A stretch of DNA of 27,931 nt from JBBDWZ01 sp050732575 (GTDB lineage Bacteria; Gemmatimonadota; Gemmatimonadetes; Longimicrobiales; RSA9). Below the pieces are notes generated by a model. It did not search any database and was not told the origin of the DNA. It worked only from the letters and a program-made list of their open reading frames with translations. The stretch covers positions 1 to 27,931 of the forward strand of contig JBOHRF010000035.1 in the NCBI GenBank assembly GCA_050732575.1. Reading direction: 5' to 3'. The position numbers and the translations under genes are program-made. Below, in pieces: positions 8,042 to 15,305 of this stretch (position 1 is the first letter of the stretch; the number at the start of each line of letters is the position of its first letter).

Positions 8042-9420
8042 TGCGACCTGCCGGCGCGGGCGCGCGTGTCCGGACCGGCTACATCGGGGCGCGCCAGGGA
8101 GTCGCGCGGCGCCAATCGCGCTTGCAATGTAAACCGCTCCATTGAAGTTGCGCCGTCCTGCAACTCACGCTCGACCTGCCCTTTCAAGCGCACATCACGC
8201 AACGTGTTTGCGCTGCGCAGCGCCTGGATGGTCTCACCGGCCCGATTGCCACTGGCTTCAACCACCAGTGTGTCACCTTGTGCGCGCAGCGAGCGCAGGT
8301 GCGTATCTGCGGGCAAGAGCATGGCCAGATCGAACAGTGCGGACGTCCATGACGGTGCTTGGGATACCAGTCCCGTAACCCGCGCGCTGCGTTGATCGAG
8401 GACTTGCACGGAGTCACGCGTAGCCAGGAGCGGCGAAACCTGCTCGCGAATGGCCGCGCGTTGAGCGCGCAACTGGCTCAGTTCTCGGCGGGCGCCCCAC
8501 AACTCGGTGGCCATGGCTGCAACCAGCAACAGGAACGTGACCGCTGCCAGGCGCGTGGCCAGTCTGCGTTGGTTTTGCTGTCGCTCCAGATGCAGCGATT
8601 GCGGCACCAGCTCCCATCCGCCGGGCGCCACCAGGTGCGCTGCCACGGTTGCGGCATCGCCCGGAATGGACGTCGGCGGCTCGACCTGCCAACCGGCCGC
8701 GACCAATCCGCGCTCGATTGCAGTGCGGTCCGCATCCGTGGTAAACAGATAGGCGAGTCCCGGCCCCGCGCCAATCGATTCCCAAAGTTCACCGAGTGAG
8801 GTCCGCGGGACTCTGCGGATTTGCAGCGGATCACCTTTTCCGCGCACCACGTGAAGCGTGTCGCCCACCTGAGCTATGATCACATAGGGCTTATGGGTGG
8901 AGGTGCGCTCGACCACTGACAGCCAGGACGCAATTGCAGGCGACACCGCGTGCACGCGCCAGCCGATGCCCCCTACCGCGCGGTGCAGCTGCTCGATCAA
9001 CGTGGCCGTGGCGGCTACGGCCAGAACCGGAGCCGTACCAGCACGCGCGCGCGCCGGCTGTTTCAGGGCAAACGCCCGCGGCCCGCTGGCACCCACGAAG
9101 TGGCGAGCTGCATCTCTGCGGATCACGATTTCTGCTTCCGCGTTACGCAGCGGCGGCAGCGCGATCAGCCGCGTTTCCGTCAGCGGTGGCAGCAGCGCAA
9201 TGTCCACGTCCACGTGGCTGAGGGATGAGCCCGTGGCGGCAGAGATCTGGAGCCGCATTTCCTCCAGTGCCGCACGCAGCGCCTCGGTCGAATCGAGGTC
9301 CGCAGTCACGACACAGGGCACGGTCACGTGCGTACTCGTGCTCGGCACAAGGGCCGTCATCTGATCGGCGCCCACGGCCATGCGGATGCGCAGTCGGGAG
9401 AACCTGCGGCCGATTCTCAC
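8038..9420 (-). CDS. gspL: GspL-like T2SS protein with PilN-like C-terminal domain
   Basis: GspL recruits the GspE ATPase to the membrane. The 460-residue product has a cytoplasmic N-terminal region (about 1-280) of alternating strands and helices resembling the actin-like fold of GspL/PilM, though I see no clear nucleotide-binding signature. A single transmembrane helix follows (about 288-309), then a coiled coil (about 310-345) and a C-terminal domain (about 355-435) with LLPADTHLRSLRAQGDTLVVEASG, a PilN-type pattern. The start is GTG at 9420, overlapping the gspK stop as GTGA, with GGAG shortly upstream inside gspK. The identification combines this architecture with the K-L-M gene order. 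Confidence 0.75.
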   Translation of the reverse strand: MRIGRRFSRLRIRMAVGADQMTALVPSTSTHVTVPCVVTADLDSTEALRAALEEMRLQISAATGSSLSHVDVDIALLPPLTETRLIALPPLRNAEAEIVIRRDAARHFVGASGPRAFALKQPARARAGTAPVLAVAATATLIEQLHRAVGGIGWRVHAVSPAIASWLSVVERTSTHKPYVIIAQVGDTLHVVRGKGDPLQIRRVPRTSLGELWESIGAGPGLAYLFTTDADRTAIERGLVAAGWQVEPPTSIPGDAATVAAHLVAPGGWELVPQSLHLERQQNQRRLATRLAAVTFLLLVAAMATELWGARRELSQLRAQRAAIREQVSPLLATRDSVQVLDQRSARVTGLVSQAPSWTSALFDLAMLLPADTHLRSLRAQGDTLVVEASGNRAGETIQALRSANTLRDVRLKGQVERELQDGATSMERFTLQARLAPRDSLARPDVAGPDTRARAGRSQ

Positions 9421-10475
9421 TCGATCTTTCTCCAGACCACGGAGGCACCGGTAGTGGCGCGCGCAACCACGACCAGCGCGTGCACGCTGACCGGACTGCC
9501 CGGCAGGTCCACCAGCACGTCGATTTCGATTTCATCGGTCGTGAAGGCCGAGCGGCGCGTGAATTCGCGCTGATTGTCGTTGAGCGTATTGATGGCACTG
9601 GCCGGTAAGAGCGCGCGCAGCTCCTGGGCACTGCGCGGAAAGCGACCTGACTGCCGCAAACGTAGCAAGGAGGTAGCGGCTACTGGCGTGAAGCCGGGCA
9701 GCGCAAGCAGCACCGGCTCGGGTGCCGCATTGAGGTTGATGCGACCCGAGCTCACCAGGGTCAGATAGGGACGCATTTGCTGGAACAACTCCGCCGTCAT
9801 GCCCAGCACGTGACGCAGCTCGTCAAGCGTGGCAAATGGTCGGTTGCCGGGCAGCACGGCCGCGCCTGCCTCCGTGTACTGCTCGCCTTCTGCTCCATTG
9901 ATGCGCGGCAGATCATCCTCGTCGCGCCAGTCGAGAATCGCTTGCGTCAGCTCGTCAGCCAGCGCGTAATCGATGCGCAATCCCTGCGCAAAGAATTGGC
10001 GCAGCATCAACTCGTCCGCTTCATTCGGGTTGAACGCCGCGCCCGTATCACGCAATTGCATGGCCGCCTCGATATCGCCCACGGCCACTGTGGGCGGGAC
10101 CAGCTCGGCCGGCTCGCGCCACGGATCTTCTGCCGGATCCGACTGACGGAACAGGCTGGTCATGTCCTGCTGATGGGCGCGCTGACGGGCAGCCGTCGTC
10201 GTGGCACGCGCGGCCGCTTGCGCACGCAGCTCGTCGGCCCGGCCCATCATGGCAGAGCCCAGGCGCGAGCGTGCATACTCGACCGCGGCTTCCGCAATCG
10301 TGCGCGCGCGTGCCTCATCCAGCAGGTTGGCCGTGGCCAGCCGACGCGTGCGGTTGCGCAGCGAGACCTCCAGGCCTACGGCGCCCAGAGCAACCAGCAA
10401 CCAAAGAGCGGCCATCAATACGAATCCAGGGCGGCTGCCTCGCCCGGCGCGCGCCGCACTGCGCTGCGTACTCAC
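9417..10475 (-). CDS. gspK: Minor pseudopilin GspK
   Basis: GspK caps the pseudopilus tip. The 352-residue protein has a prepilin peptidase site Gly17-Phe18 followed by a hydrophobic helix, but position +5 after cleavage is Ala rather than Glu, which is known for GspK and supports the call. The large C-terminal region includes FNPNEADELMLRQFF, ILDWRDEDD and INLNAAPEPVLLALPGF, the last being a helix-hairpin-helix-like segment seen in GspK proteins. GTG 10475 is taken as the start because it overlaps the gspJ stop as GTGA and places the prepilin leader at the N-terminus. The open frame extends 43 codons further upstream inside gspJ, but that part is an unrelated Arg/Pro-rich translation. Confidence 0.88.
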   Translation of the reverse strand: MSTQRSAARAGRGSRPGFVLMAALWLLVALGAVGLEVSLRNRTRRLATANLLDEARARTIAEAAVEYARSRLGSAMMGRADELRAQAAARATTTAARQRAHQQDMTSLFRQSDPAEDPWREPAELVPPTVAVGDIEAAMQLRDTGAAFNPNEADELMLRQFFAQGLRIDYALADELTQAILDWRDEDDLPRINGAEGEQYTEAGAAVLPGNRPFATLDELRHVLGMTAELFQQMRPYLTLVSSGRINLNAAPEPVLLALPGFTPVAATSLLRLRQSGRFPRSAQELRALLPASAINTLNDNQREFTRRSAFTTDEIEIDVLVDLPGSPVSVHALVVVARATTGASVVWRKIE

Positions 10476-11083
10476 CAACGTGCTCCCAATGCCACGCGCA
10501 TAGGGAGGCGCAAAAGAACGGGCAGCGTGTCGCCGGGTGCAGGTTCGAGCACGATTTCGACTCCACGCGGAAGTCGGTTCTGGCCGTTCCAACCATCCAT
10601 CCAATCCGATTGCGTCGGACTGCCCGGTAGATAGCGGATGTGCAGGACGTCGGCTTGCGGCACCAGCTGCATGCGCCGCTCCGCCTGGCCCGGCACAACG
10701 CCCGTCAATTCGGCCACCAGTCCCTGCTCTGGCGTCTCTGGATCTTCATCGATGTACAACCCGACTATTGTGTAGGCACCGTCCAGTGGCGTTACCGCTG
10801 TGGTGGGGAAGAGCAGCATGTCGCGCGCCTTGCCATCTTCTTCCTGATCCACACCCTCGAATTGTTGGCCGGCCGGCGCGCGGAAGCGCGCGCTGCTCAA
10901 CCAATCCATCAGCAGCGCACGCTGCGTGGCGCCCGCAACGGCCCCGCGCGCCGATGCTTCCGCGTGTTCGCCGCGATCGCGCACGAAGGCCAGCGTGGCA
11001 AAACCTGCGGCAAGCGCCAACGAAGCCACGGTCAGGCCAACCAGCAGCTCCACGAGCGTGAATCCCTCGCGTGCGTTACGCAT
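10472..11083 (-). CDS. gspJ: Minor pseudopilin GspJ
   Basis: The 203-residue protein has a short leader MRNAREG cut before Phe8, then FTLVELLVGLTVASLALAAGF with Glu at +5, the class III signal of pseudopilins. The C-terminal part is beta-rich and fits GspJ in size and position: it lies between gspI and gspK, the two proteins it joins in the tip complex. ATG 11083 overlaps the gspI stop as TGATG (one shared base). The open frame continues 48 codons upstream, but those residues are antisense to nothing conserved and would bury the leader. The gspK start overlaps its stop. Confidence 0.85.
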   Translation of the reverse strand: MRNAREGFTLVELLVGLTVASLALAAGFATLAFVRDRGEHAEASARGAVAGATQRALLMDWLSSARFRAPAGQQFEGVDQEEDGKARDMLLFPTTAVTPLDGAYTIVGLYIDEDPETPEQGLVAELTGVVPGQAERRMQLVPQADVLHIRYLPGSPTQSDWMDGWNGQNRLPRGVEIVLEPAPGDTLPVLLRLPMRVALGARW

Positions 11084-11493
11084 CACGAGCGTCCTGACGG
11101 GGTGGCGATGGCACGCGGTCGATGCAAAAGGAAGTGCAGTGGAAACGAATAGCCGCGACCTTCCACCACTACGGTAGTCGTGAACAGATCGTATTCCTCT
11201 TCCAGCGGCACGGCCGTGGCTGACCACGTGAAATCTTCGAATGGTTCGGCAAAACGTCCCTGCGCCAGCGAATCGGGCAAGCTGGCCAGAGCATCATAGT
11301 CGAGTAGTTGCAACGCCATCAAGCGATCTTCCGCCAGTGCTCGCTCGACCAGCAGCACGTTGCCTCGATCACTGGCGCGGACCTGCGCACCCACGGCGCC
11401 CAACAACGCCACCGAGAAGAGCGCGATGATCGCCAGTGCAACCACCGCCTCCATCAGGACGAAGCCATTCGCACGCTCAGTAGAGCACATCAC
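11083..11493 (-). CDS. gspI: Minor pseudopilin GspI
   Basis: A 136-residue protein with leader MMCSTERANG cut before Phe11 and the sequence FVLMEAVVALAIIALFSVALLG, Glu at +5. LMEAVVALAI is characteristic of GspI. The rest is a small alpha/beta head with the AEDRLMALQLLDYD helix region. The start (ATG 11493, or the adjacent ATG 11490) overlaps the end of gspH by about 17 nt, a longer overlap than elsewhere in the operon. There is no later in-frame start before the prepilin motif, so the overlap is probably real. Confidence 0.86.
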   Translation of the reverse strand: MMCSTERANGFVLMEAVVALAIIALFSVALLGAVGAQVRASDRGNVLLVERALAEDRLMALQLLDYDALASLPDSLAQGRFAEPFEDFTWSATAVPLEEEYDLFTTTVVVEGRGYSFPLHFLLHRPRAIATPSGRS

Positions 11494-11980
11494 CGGTCCA
11501 TGGATGCAGTGTGATCAAGCGCGTGGTAGACGGCGTGCGCAAAACGAGCGAATCCGCGAACACCGCACCGCTGGGCGAAAAACGGAATTGCGCGCGCGCC
11601 CGCGACAATTCGATCTTGACGGAGCTGGGCAGCTCGAGCGGCGCGCCAGGCACAACCGCCAGCTGGCCCGGCGGGCGCAGCGCTGGAATTGCCGGCAGCG
11701 TGCTGTCATTGAGTTGGCCCGTCAACCAAACACTGCCGGACGCTGAATCCATCCATACACGGACCGGCTTGCCCGTCGAGATTGCAGAGTCGCGCGCCAG
11801 ACGGAACAACAATTCGAGCTGGCGTGTGGCCGCTGTCAGCTCATCTTCCTCCACCCAATTCTTGAACGCGGGCACTGCCAGGGCGCCCATGAGCGCCAGA
11901 ACGATCAACACAACTGTCATTTCGACCAGAGTGAAGCCCATTTGGTTGCCCGATTGAAGCTGCGTTTTCTGCATGGTCAC
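11477..11980 (-). CDS. gspH: Minor pseudopilin GspH
   Basis: The 167-residue protein has a leader ending Gly15, then FTLVEMTVVLIVLALMGALAVPAF with Glu20 at +5. The soluble part contains RQLELLFRLARDSAISTGKPVRVWMD, the GspH/FimT pattern of a helix followed by beta strands, and a C-terminal beta sheet with FSPSGAVFADSL. The start is GTG 11980, overlapping the gspF stop as GTGA; ATG 11974 two codons later is an alternative. It sits first of the H-I-J-K minor pseudopilin block that forms the initiation/tip complex. Confidence 0.88.
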   Translation of the reverse strand: MTMQKTQLQSGNQMGFTLVEMTVVLIVLALMGALAVPAFKNWVEEDELTAATRQLELLFRLARDSAISTGKPVRVWMDSASGSVWLTGQLNDSTLPAIPALRPPGQLAVVPGAPLELPSSVKIELSRARAQFRFSPSGAVFADSLVLRTPSTTRLITLHPWTGDVLY

Positions 11981-13179
11981 CGGAATGAGCCCGCGTTCAC
12001 GCCGTAGATGGCCTGAAGCAGTGCCAGCGCCACCAGCGCTACCAGCCCACCGAAGGCCACGATCATGAACGGCTCGGCCAGCGCGACCAGCCGCTCCACT
12101 GCACGCTCGGTCCGGCGCTCGAGCAGGTCAGCGCTCTTGAGCAGAAACTCCGCCAGACGGCCCGCTTCTTCACCCAGTGCAACCAGCTGTGCCAATACGC
12201 CGGGAAACAACGATCGCTCGCCAATCGCGGCATTCAGCGAACTACCTTCACGAACGCGCGTGCGGATGCGCTCGGTCTCCGTTCGGGCCACCGGGTCAGC
12301 CAGACAATCCCGCGCATCAGCGAGTGCAGACAGCAGTGGTGCCCCACCGGCCAGCAGTTCTCCTACCAGTCGGGCGAAATGGGCAGCCAACGCCTGGCGG
12401 CGCCACGTACCGGCGATCGGCAAATGTACCAGGATACGTGCCGCCGCTCGTTGGCCTGCCTGCGTCTTTCGCAACAACAGCAGCGTGAGTAGGAGCCCGA
12501 ACGGAACCAGCAGCAAGATTCGCCACGACGTTCGAGCAGTCATGGCGATGCCCAGAATCATCGCCGTGGAGCGCGGCAAGGCTGCGCCCGAAGCAAGGAG
12601 CAGCTCGGCAAAGCGCGGCAATACGAAAAGCACCAGCACCAGCACGGCGGCTGCGCCCACCACGGCTAGCAGCACGGGATAGATCGACATGGAAACCAGC
12701 TTGGAGCGCAGCTCATCTTCACGCTCCAGGTGTTTGGCCAATCGATCGAACGCACCATCCAGAGCGCCGCTCTTTTCACCCGCGCGCACCAGCCCGATAT
12801 ACAGCGGCGAAAAAAGCCTCGGATACTCGGCCAGTGCGGCGCCCAATTCGTCGCCGCGCTCGACCCGCGCGCGCACCGCGTCAAATGCGGGCCGAACACC
12901 AGCAGACGCAGTGGCCGTGGCCGCCTTCAAAGCGCGAGCCAGTGGCATGCCTGCGGGCAACAACGCCGCTACGGCTCGGGTGAATTCCAGCACGGCATGG
13001 CGGCGGCGAAAACCGAACCCTTGCGCTGCCTCCGCTGCCGCTCGCGCTTCGCGCACTTCGAGGGCCAGGAGACCGCGTGTCTCCAGTTCGTGCGCAATCG
13101 CGGCCGGTGTCGAGCCGGTGAGACGGCCCCGACTGCGCCGCCCGGATGCATCGACCGCTCGATAAGCGAAGGTGGGCAA
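11977..13179 (-). CDS. gspF: Type II secretion platform protein GspF
   Basis: GspF is the polytopic inner-membrane platform protein that couples GspE to pseudopilus assembly. The 400 residues start with PTFAYRAVDASGRR, typical for the family. Two copies of the GspF/PilC cytoplasmic domain follow (about 60-185 and 262-365), recognisable by LPAGMPLARALKAA / LLAGGAPLLSALADA and AGEKSGALDGAF / GEEAGRLAEFL. Transmembrane helices lie near 165-190, 218-236 and 370-391. The likely start is TTG at 13179, 4 nt after the gspG stop, because homology begins there. The frame is open for 27 more codons inside gspG, where upstream ATG/GTG codons exist, so a slightly longer protein cannot be excluded. Confidence 0.93.
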   Translation of the reverse strand: MPTFAYRAVDASGRRSRGRLTGSTPAAIAHELETRGLLALEVREARAAAEAAQGFGFRRRHAVLEFTRAVAALLPAGMPLARALKAATATASAGVRPAFDAVRARVERGDELGAALAEYPRLFSPLYIGLVRAGEKSGALDGAFDRLAKHLEREDELRSKLVSMSIYPVLLAVVGAAAVLVLVLFVLPRFAELLLASGAALPRSTAMILGIAMTARTSWRILLLVPFGLLLTLLLLRKTQAGQRAAARILVHLPIAGTWRRQALAAHFARLVGELLAGGAPLLSALADARDCLADPVARTETERIRTRVREGSSLNAAIGERSLFPGVLAQLVALGEEAGRLAEFLLKSADLLERRTERAVERLVALAEPFMIVAFGGLVALVALALLQAIYGVNAGSFR

Positions 13180-13183
13180 GGCG

Positions 13184-13636
13184 TCAGTTCCAGTTCGTGA
13201 TGTCCGTATCTTCACCTTCGCCGCCCTCGGCACCATCAGCGCCCAGGGACAGCAGATCATAACCTTGCAGATTCACTTCACCCGGACTCCGATACACGTA
13301 TGGATTCCTCCATGGATCGGCTGGTACGTTCTTGCGCAGATACGGCCCGCGCCAATTGTTTGGCCTCGGTTCGCTGACCGGTGCCTGCCAGAGTGCATCC
13401 AAGCCCTGCTCCGTGGTGGGATACCGTCCATTGTCCAGACGGTAAGCATCCAGAGCGGCGCCCAACATCTCGAGTTGCGTTCGAGCGGCCGCGTCTTTGG
13501 CCGTACCCACATGGCGAAACACGTTGGGTGCCACGAGCGCGGCCAGCACCGAGATCACGGCAATCACGACCAGGATTTCGATGAGTGTAAAACCAGCTCG
13601 GACAACTGCGGGACCGCGCATCGGGGTCGCGCTCAT
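13184..13636 (-). CDS. gspG: Major pseudopilin GspG
   Basis: The main pseudopilus subunit, 150 residues. The leader ends Gly15, then FTLIEILVVIAVISVLAALVAP with Glu20 at +5. The head has the classic GspG series: RYPTTEQGLDALW, GPYLRKNVPADPWRNPY, YRSPGE and YDLLSLGADGAEGGEGEDTDITNW, where the Asp residues of the last segment form the calcium site. ATG 13636 is chosen over ATG 13687 because AGGA at 13646-13649 (minus strand) sits 9 nt upstream, and the candidate promoter -10 overlaps 13687. It is the first gene of the operon, which suits a subunit needed in excess. Confidence 0.95.
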   Translation of the reverse strand: MSATPMRGPAVVRAGFTLIEILVVIAVISVLAALVAPNVFRHVGTAKDAAARTQLEMLGAALDAYRLDNGRYPTTEQGLDALWQAPVSEPRPNNWRGPYLRKNVPADPWRNPYVYRSPGEVNLQGYDLLSLGADGAEGGEGEDTDITNWN

Positions 13637-13685
13637 GGGAGTTTTTCCTGCGTTGAGGTGCGCGTGGGCCGGTGGAGTAGCGTCC

Positions 13686-13715
13686 ATCTTACCGCTTAGA
13701 TGCGAGCGGGCGCAA
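13686..13715 (-). promoter_or_regulatory. Candidate promoter of the gsp operon
   Basis: Read on the minus strand, TTGCGC (13715-13710) and TAAGAT (13691-13686) are 18 bp apart, upstream of gspG in the 140-bp divergent gap. Transcription would start near 13679, about 43 nt before the gspG ATG at 13636. The -35 matches consensus only partly. This is the only gap in which a promoter for all eleven genes could sit. Confidence 0.4.
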
Positions 13716-13761
13716 AAGTGTTGGCCCGCAGATAGCGGTGGTCGAATCGATTAGGGACAGC

Positions 13762-13776
13762 TAGACTACTGCCCCC
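13762..13776 (+). promoter_or_regulatory. Candidate -10 element of the biotin carboxylase operon, possibly leaderless
   Basis: TAGACT at 13762-13767 resembles a -10 box and ends only 9 nt before the ATG at 13777. No Shine-Dalgarno-like sequence is present in the 13768-13776 spacer, which is C-rich. If this is the promoter, the transcript would start at or next to the AUG. The -35 region (around 13739-13744) is poor, so confidence is low. Confidence 0.28.
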
Positions 13777-15291
13777 ATGTTGAAAAAGGTCCTTATCGCC
13801 AACCGGGGTGAGATCGCGCTGCGCATTGTGCGCGCTTGCCACGAGCTGGGCATCCAGGCTGTCGCAGTCTATTCCGAAGCCGACCGGCTTGCGCCCCATG
13901 TTTTGTACGCCGACCAGGCCTTTCCTATTGGCCCTGCGCCCTCGGCCCAGAGCTACCTGAGACCCGAGGTTCTGATCGCAACTGCAAAGCAGGCCGGCTG
14001 CGATGCCATCCACCCGGGATACGGTTTTCTCTCTGAACGGGCTTCGTTCGCCGAATCGGTTACTCAGGCCGGCCTGGTCTTTGTTGGTCCTACGGCTTCC
14101 GCCATTGCGGCCATGGGCGACAAGACCCAGGCTCGCCGTCGCATGGTGGCCGCGGGCGTACCCGTGGTGCCCGGCACCAGCGAGGTCATTCGTGATGTGG
14201 AGGCAGCGCGCACGCAGGCCGAAGCGCTGGGTTGGCCGGTATTGCTGAAAGCGTCCGCAGGCGGTGGCGGGAAGGGCATGCGCGTGGTGCGTTCGCCGGA
14301 GGACCTGCAGCGTGCCTTCGAGGCTGCCACGCACGAGGCCGGTTCGGCTTTCGGCGATCCGAGCATGTATCTGGAGAAGTATCTGGAAGGTCCGCGTCAT
14401 ATCGAGGTTCAGATATTGGCTGACCAGCACGGCACGATCCTGCATTTGGGTGAACGCGAGTGCTCCATTCAACGCCGGCATCAAAAGCTGATCGAGGAAT
14501 CACCATCACCCGCGCTCACCGCCGAGCTGCGCGAGCGCATGGGTGCGGCTGCCGTGGCCGCGGCCCGTGCCGTTGCCTACACGAATGCAGGAACTATTGA
14601 GTTCTTGTTTCAGGACGGCCAGTTCTTTTTCCTCGAGATGAATACCCGCATCCAGGTCGAGCATCCGGTCACCGAGCTGGTCACAGGCATCGATCTCGTG
14701 CAATGGCAGCTCCACATCGCAAGCGGTGACGCGCTACCCTTCAAACAAACCGATGTCCAATGGCATGGTCACGCCATCGAATGCCGGATCACCAGTGAAG
14801 ATCCGCGTGAAAACTTTCTGCCTTCCACCGGTCGCATCGATCTGTTGACTCTACCTGCTGGTGCGGGCGTTCGTTGGGATGGTGGCATTGAAACCGGAAG
14901 CGAAGTCTCACTCTACTACGATCCCATGCTGGCCAAGCTGATCGTCCATGCGTCAACGCGTGCAGCGGCCATTGCCCGCATGCAGCGCGCGCTGGCCGAA
15001 TTGGTGGTCGTGGGCGTGGAGACCAGCGCGTCCCTGCATCGGCGAGTGCTGCAAGAACCCGACTTCGTGGCGGGCCGCCTCACCATCGACTATCTCGACC
15101 AACATCCCGAACTGCTCCGTTCAACGCGGCCCGCCAGTGGACTCGAGCTGGCCGCCGTGGTAGCCGCGCTGCTGGAAGAGGAGAAATCCACTCGCCGCTC
15201 CGCTCCGCGCATTGCGCGCTCGTCTGGTTCACGCGCTGGCGGGCACACGGACCCGCCCAGCAGCGACTGGCGAGGCAGGCGCTCGTGGTAA
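13777..15291 (+). CDS. accC: Biotin carboxylase subunit of acyl-CoA (propionyl-CoA) carboxylase
   Basis: This ATP-grasp enzyme carboxylates biotin on the carrier protein using ATP and bicarbonate. The 504 residues begin with the family signature KKVLIANRGEIALRIVRACHELG and contain the ATP-binding glycine loop GGGGKGM (162-168), ERECSIQRRHQKLIEE (227-241) and the catalytic MNTRIQVEHPVTE (288-300). The B/C-terminal domain continues to about residue 445. The last 55-60 residues are Arg/Ser/Pro-rich linker with no biotinyl domain, so the carrier is a separate protein, encoded at 16559. Neighbours (carrier, methylmalonyl-CoA mutase) and the PccB-like subunit at 1.1 kb point to propionyl-CoA carboxylase, although acetyl-CoA carboxylase cannot be excluded. 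Confidence 0.93.
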   Translation: MLKKVLIANRGEIALRIVRACHELGIQAVAVYSEADRLAPHVLYADQAFPIGPAPSAQSYLRPEVLIATAKQAGCDAIHPGYGFLSERASFAESVTQAGLVFVGPTASAIAAMGDKTQARRRMVAAGVPVVPGTSEVIRDVEAARTQAEALGWPVLLKASAGGGGKGMRVVRSPEDLQRAFEAATHEAGSAFGDPSMYLEKYLEGPRHIEVQILADQHGTILHLGERECSIQRRHQKLIEESPSPALTAELRERMGAAAVAAARAVAYTNAGTIEFLFQDGQFFFLEMNTRIQVEHPVTELVTGIDLVQWQLHIASGDALPFKQTDVQWHGHAIECRITSEDPRENFLPSTGRIDLLTLPAGAGVRWDGGIETGSEVSLYYDPMLAKLIVHASTRAAAIARMQRALAELVVVGVETSASLHRRVLQEPDFVAGRLTIDYLDQHPELLRSTRPASGLELAAVVAALLEEEKSTRRSAPRIARSSGSRAGGHTDPPSSDWRGRRSW

Positions 15292-15305
15292 GGGCGGCGC
15301 CGCGC

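Noticed and set aside
13180..13260. Longer gspF starting inside gspG
   Set aside because: Family homology begins at PTFAYRAVD directly after TTG 13179; the upstream residues are a shadow of the gspG calcium-site region.
13637..13687. Upstream ATG 13687 as start of gspG
   Set aside because: It overlaps the candidate -10 element and would give an unusually long leader; ATG 13636 has AGGA at proper spacing.
15180..15291. Possible frameshift at the 3' end of accC
   Set aside because: The tail is low-complexity but falls after the end of the biotin carboxylase domain. A separate carrier gene follows, so a natural linker end is the simpler reading.
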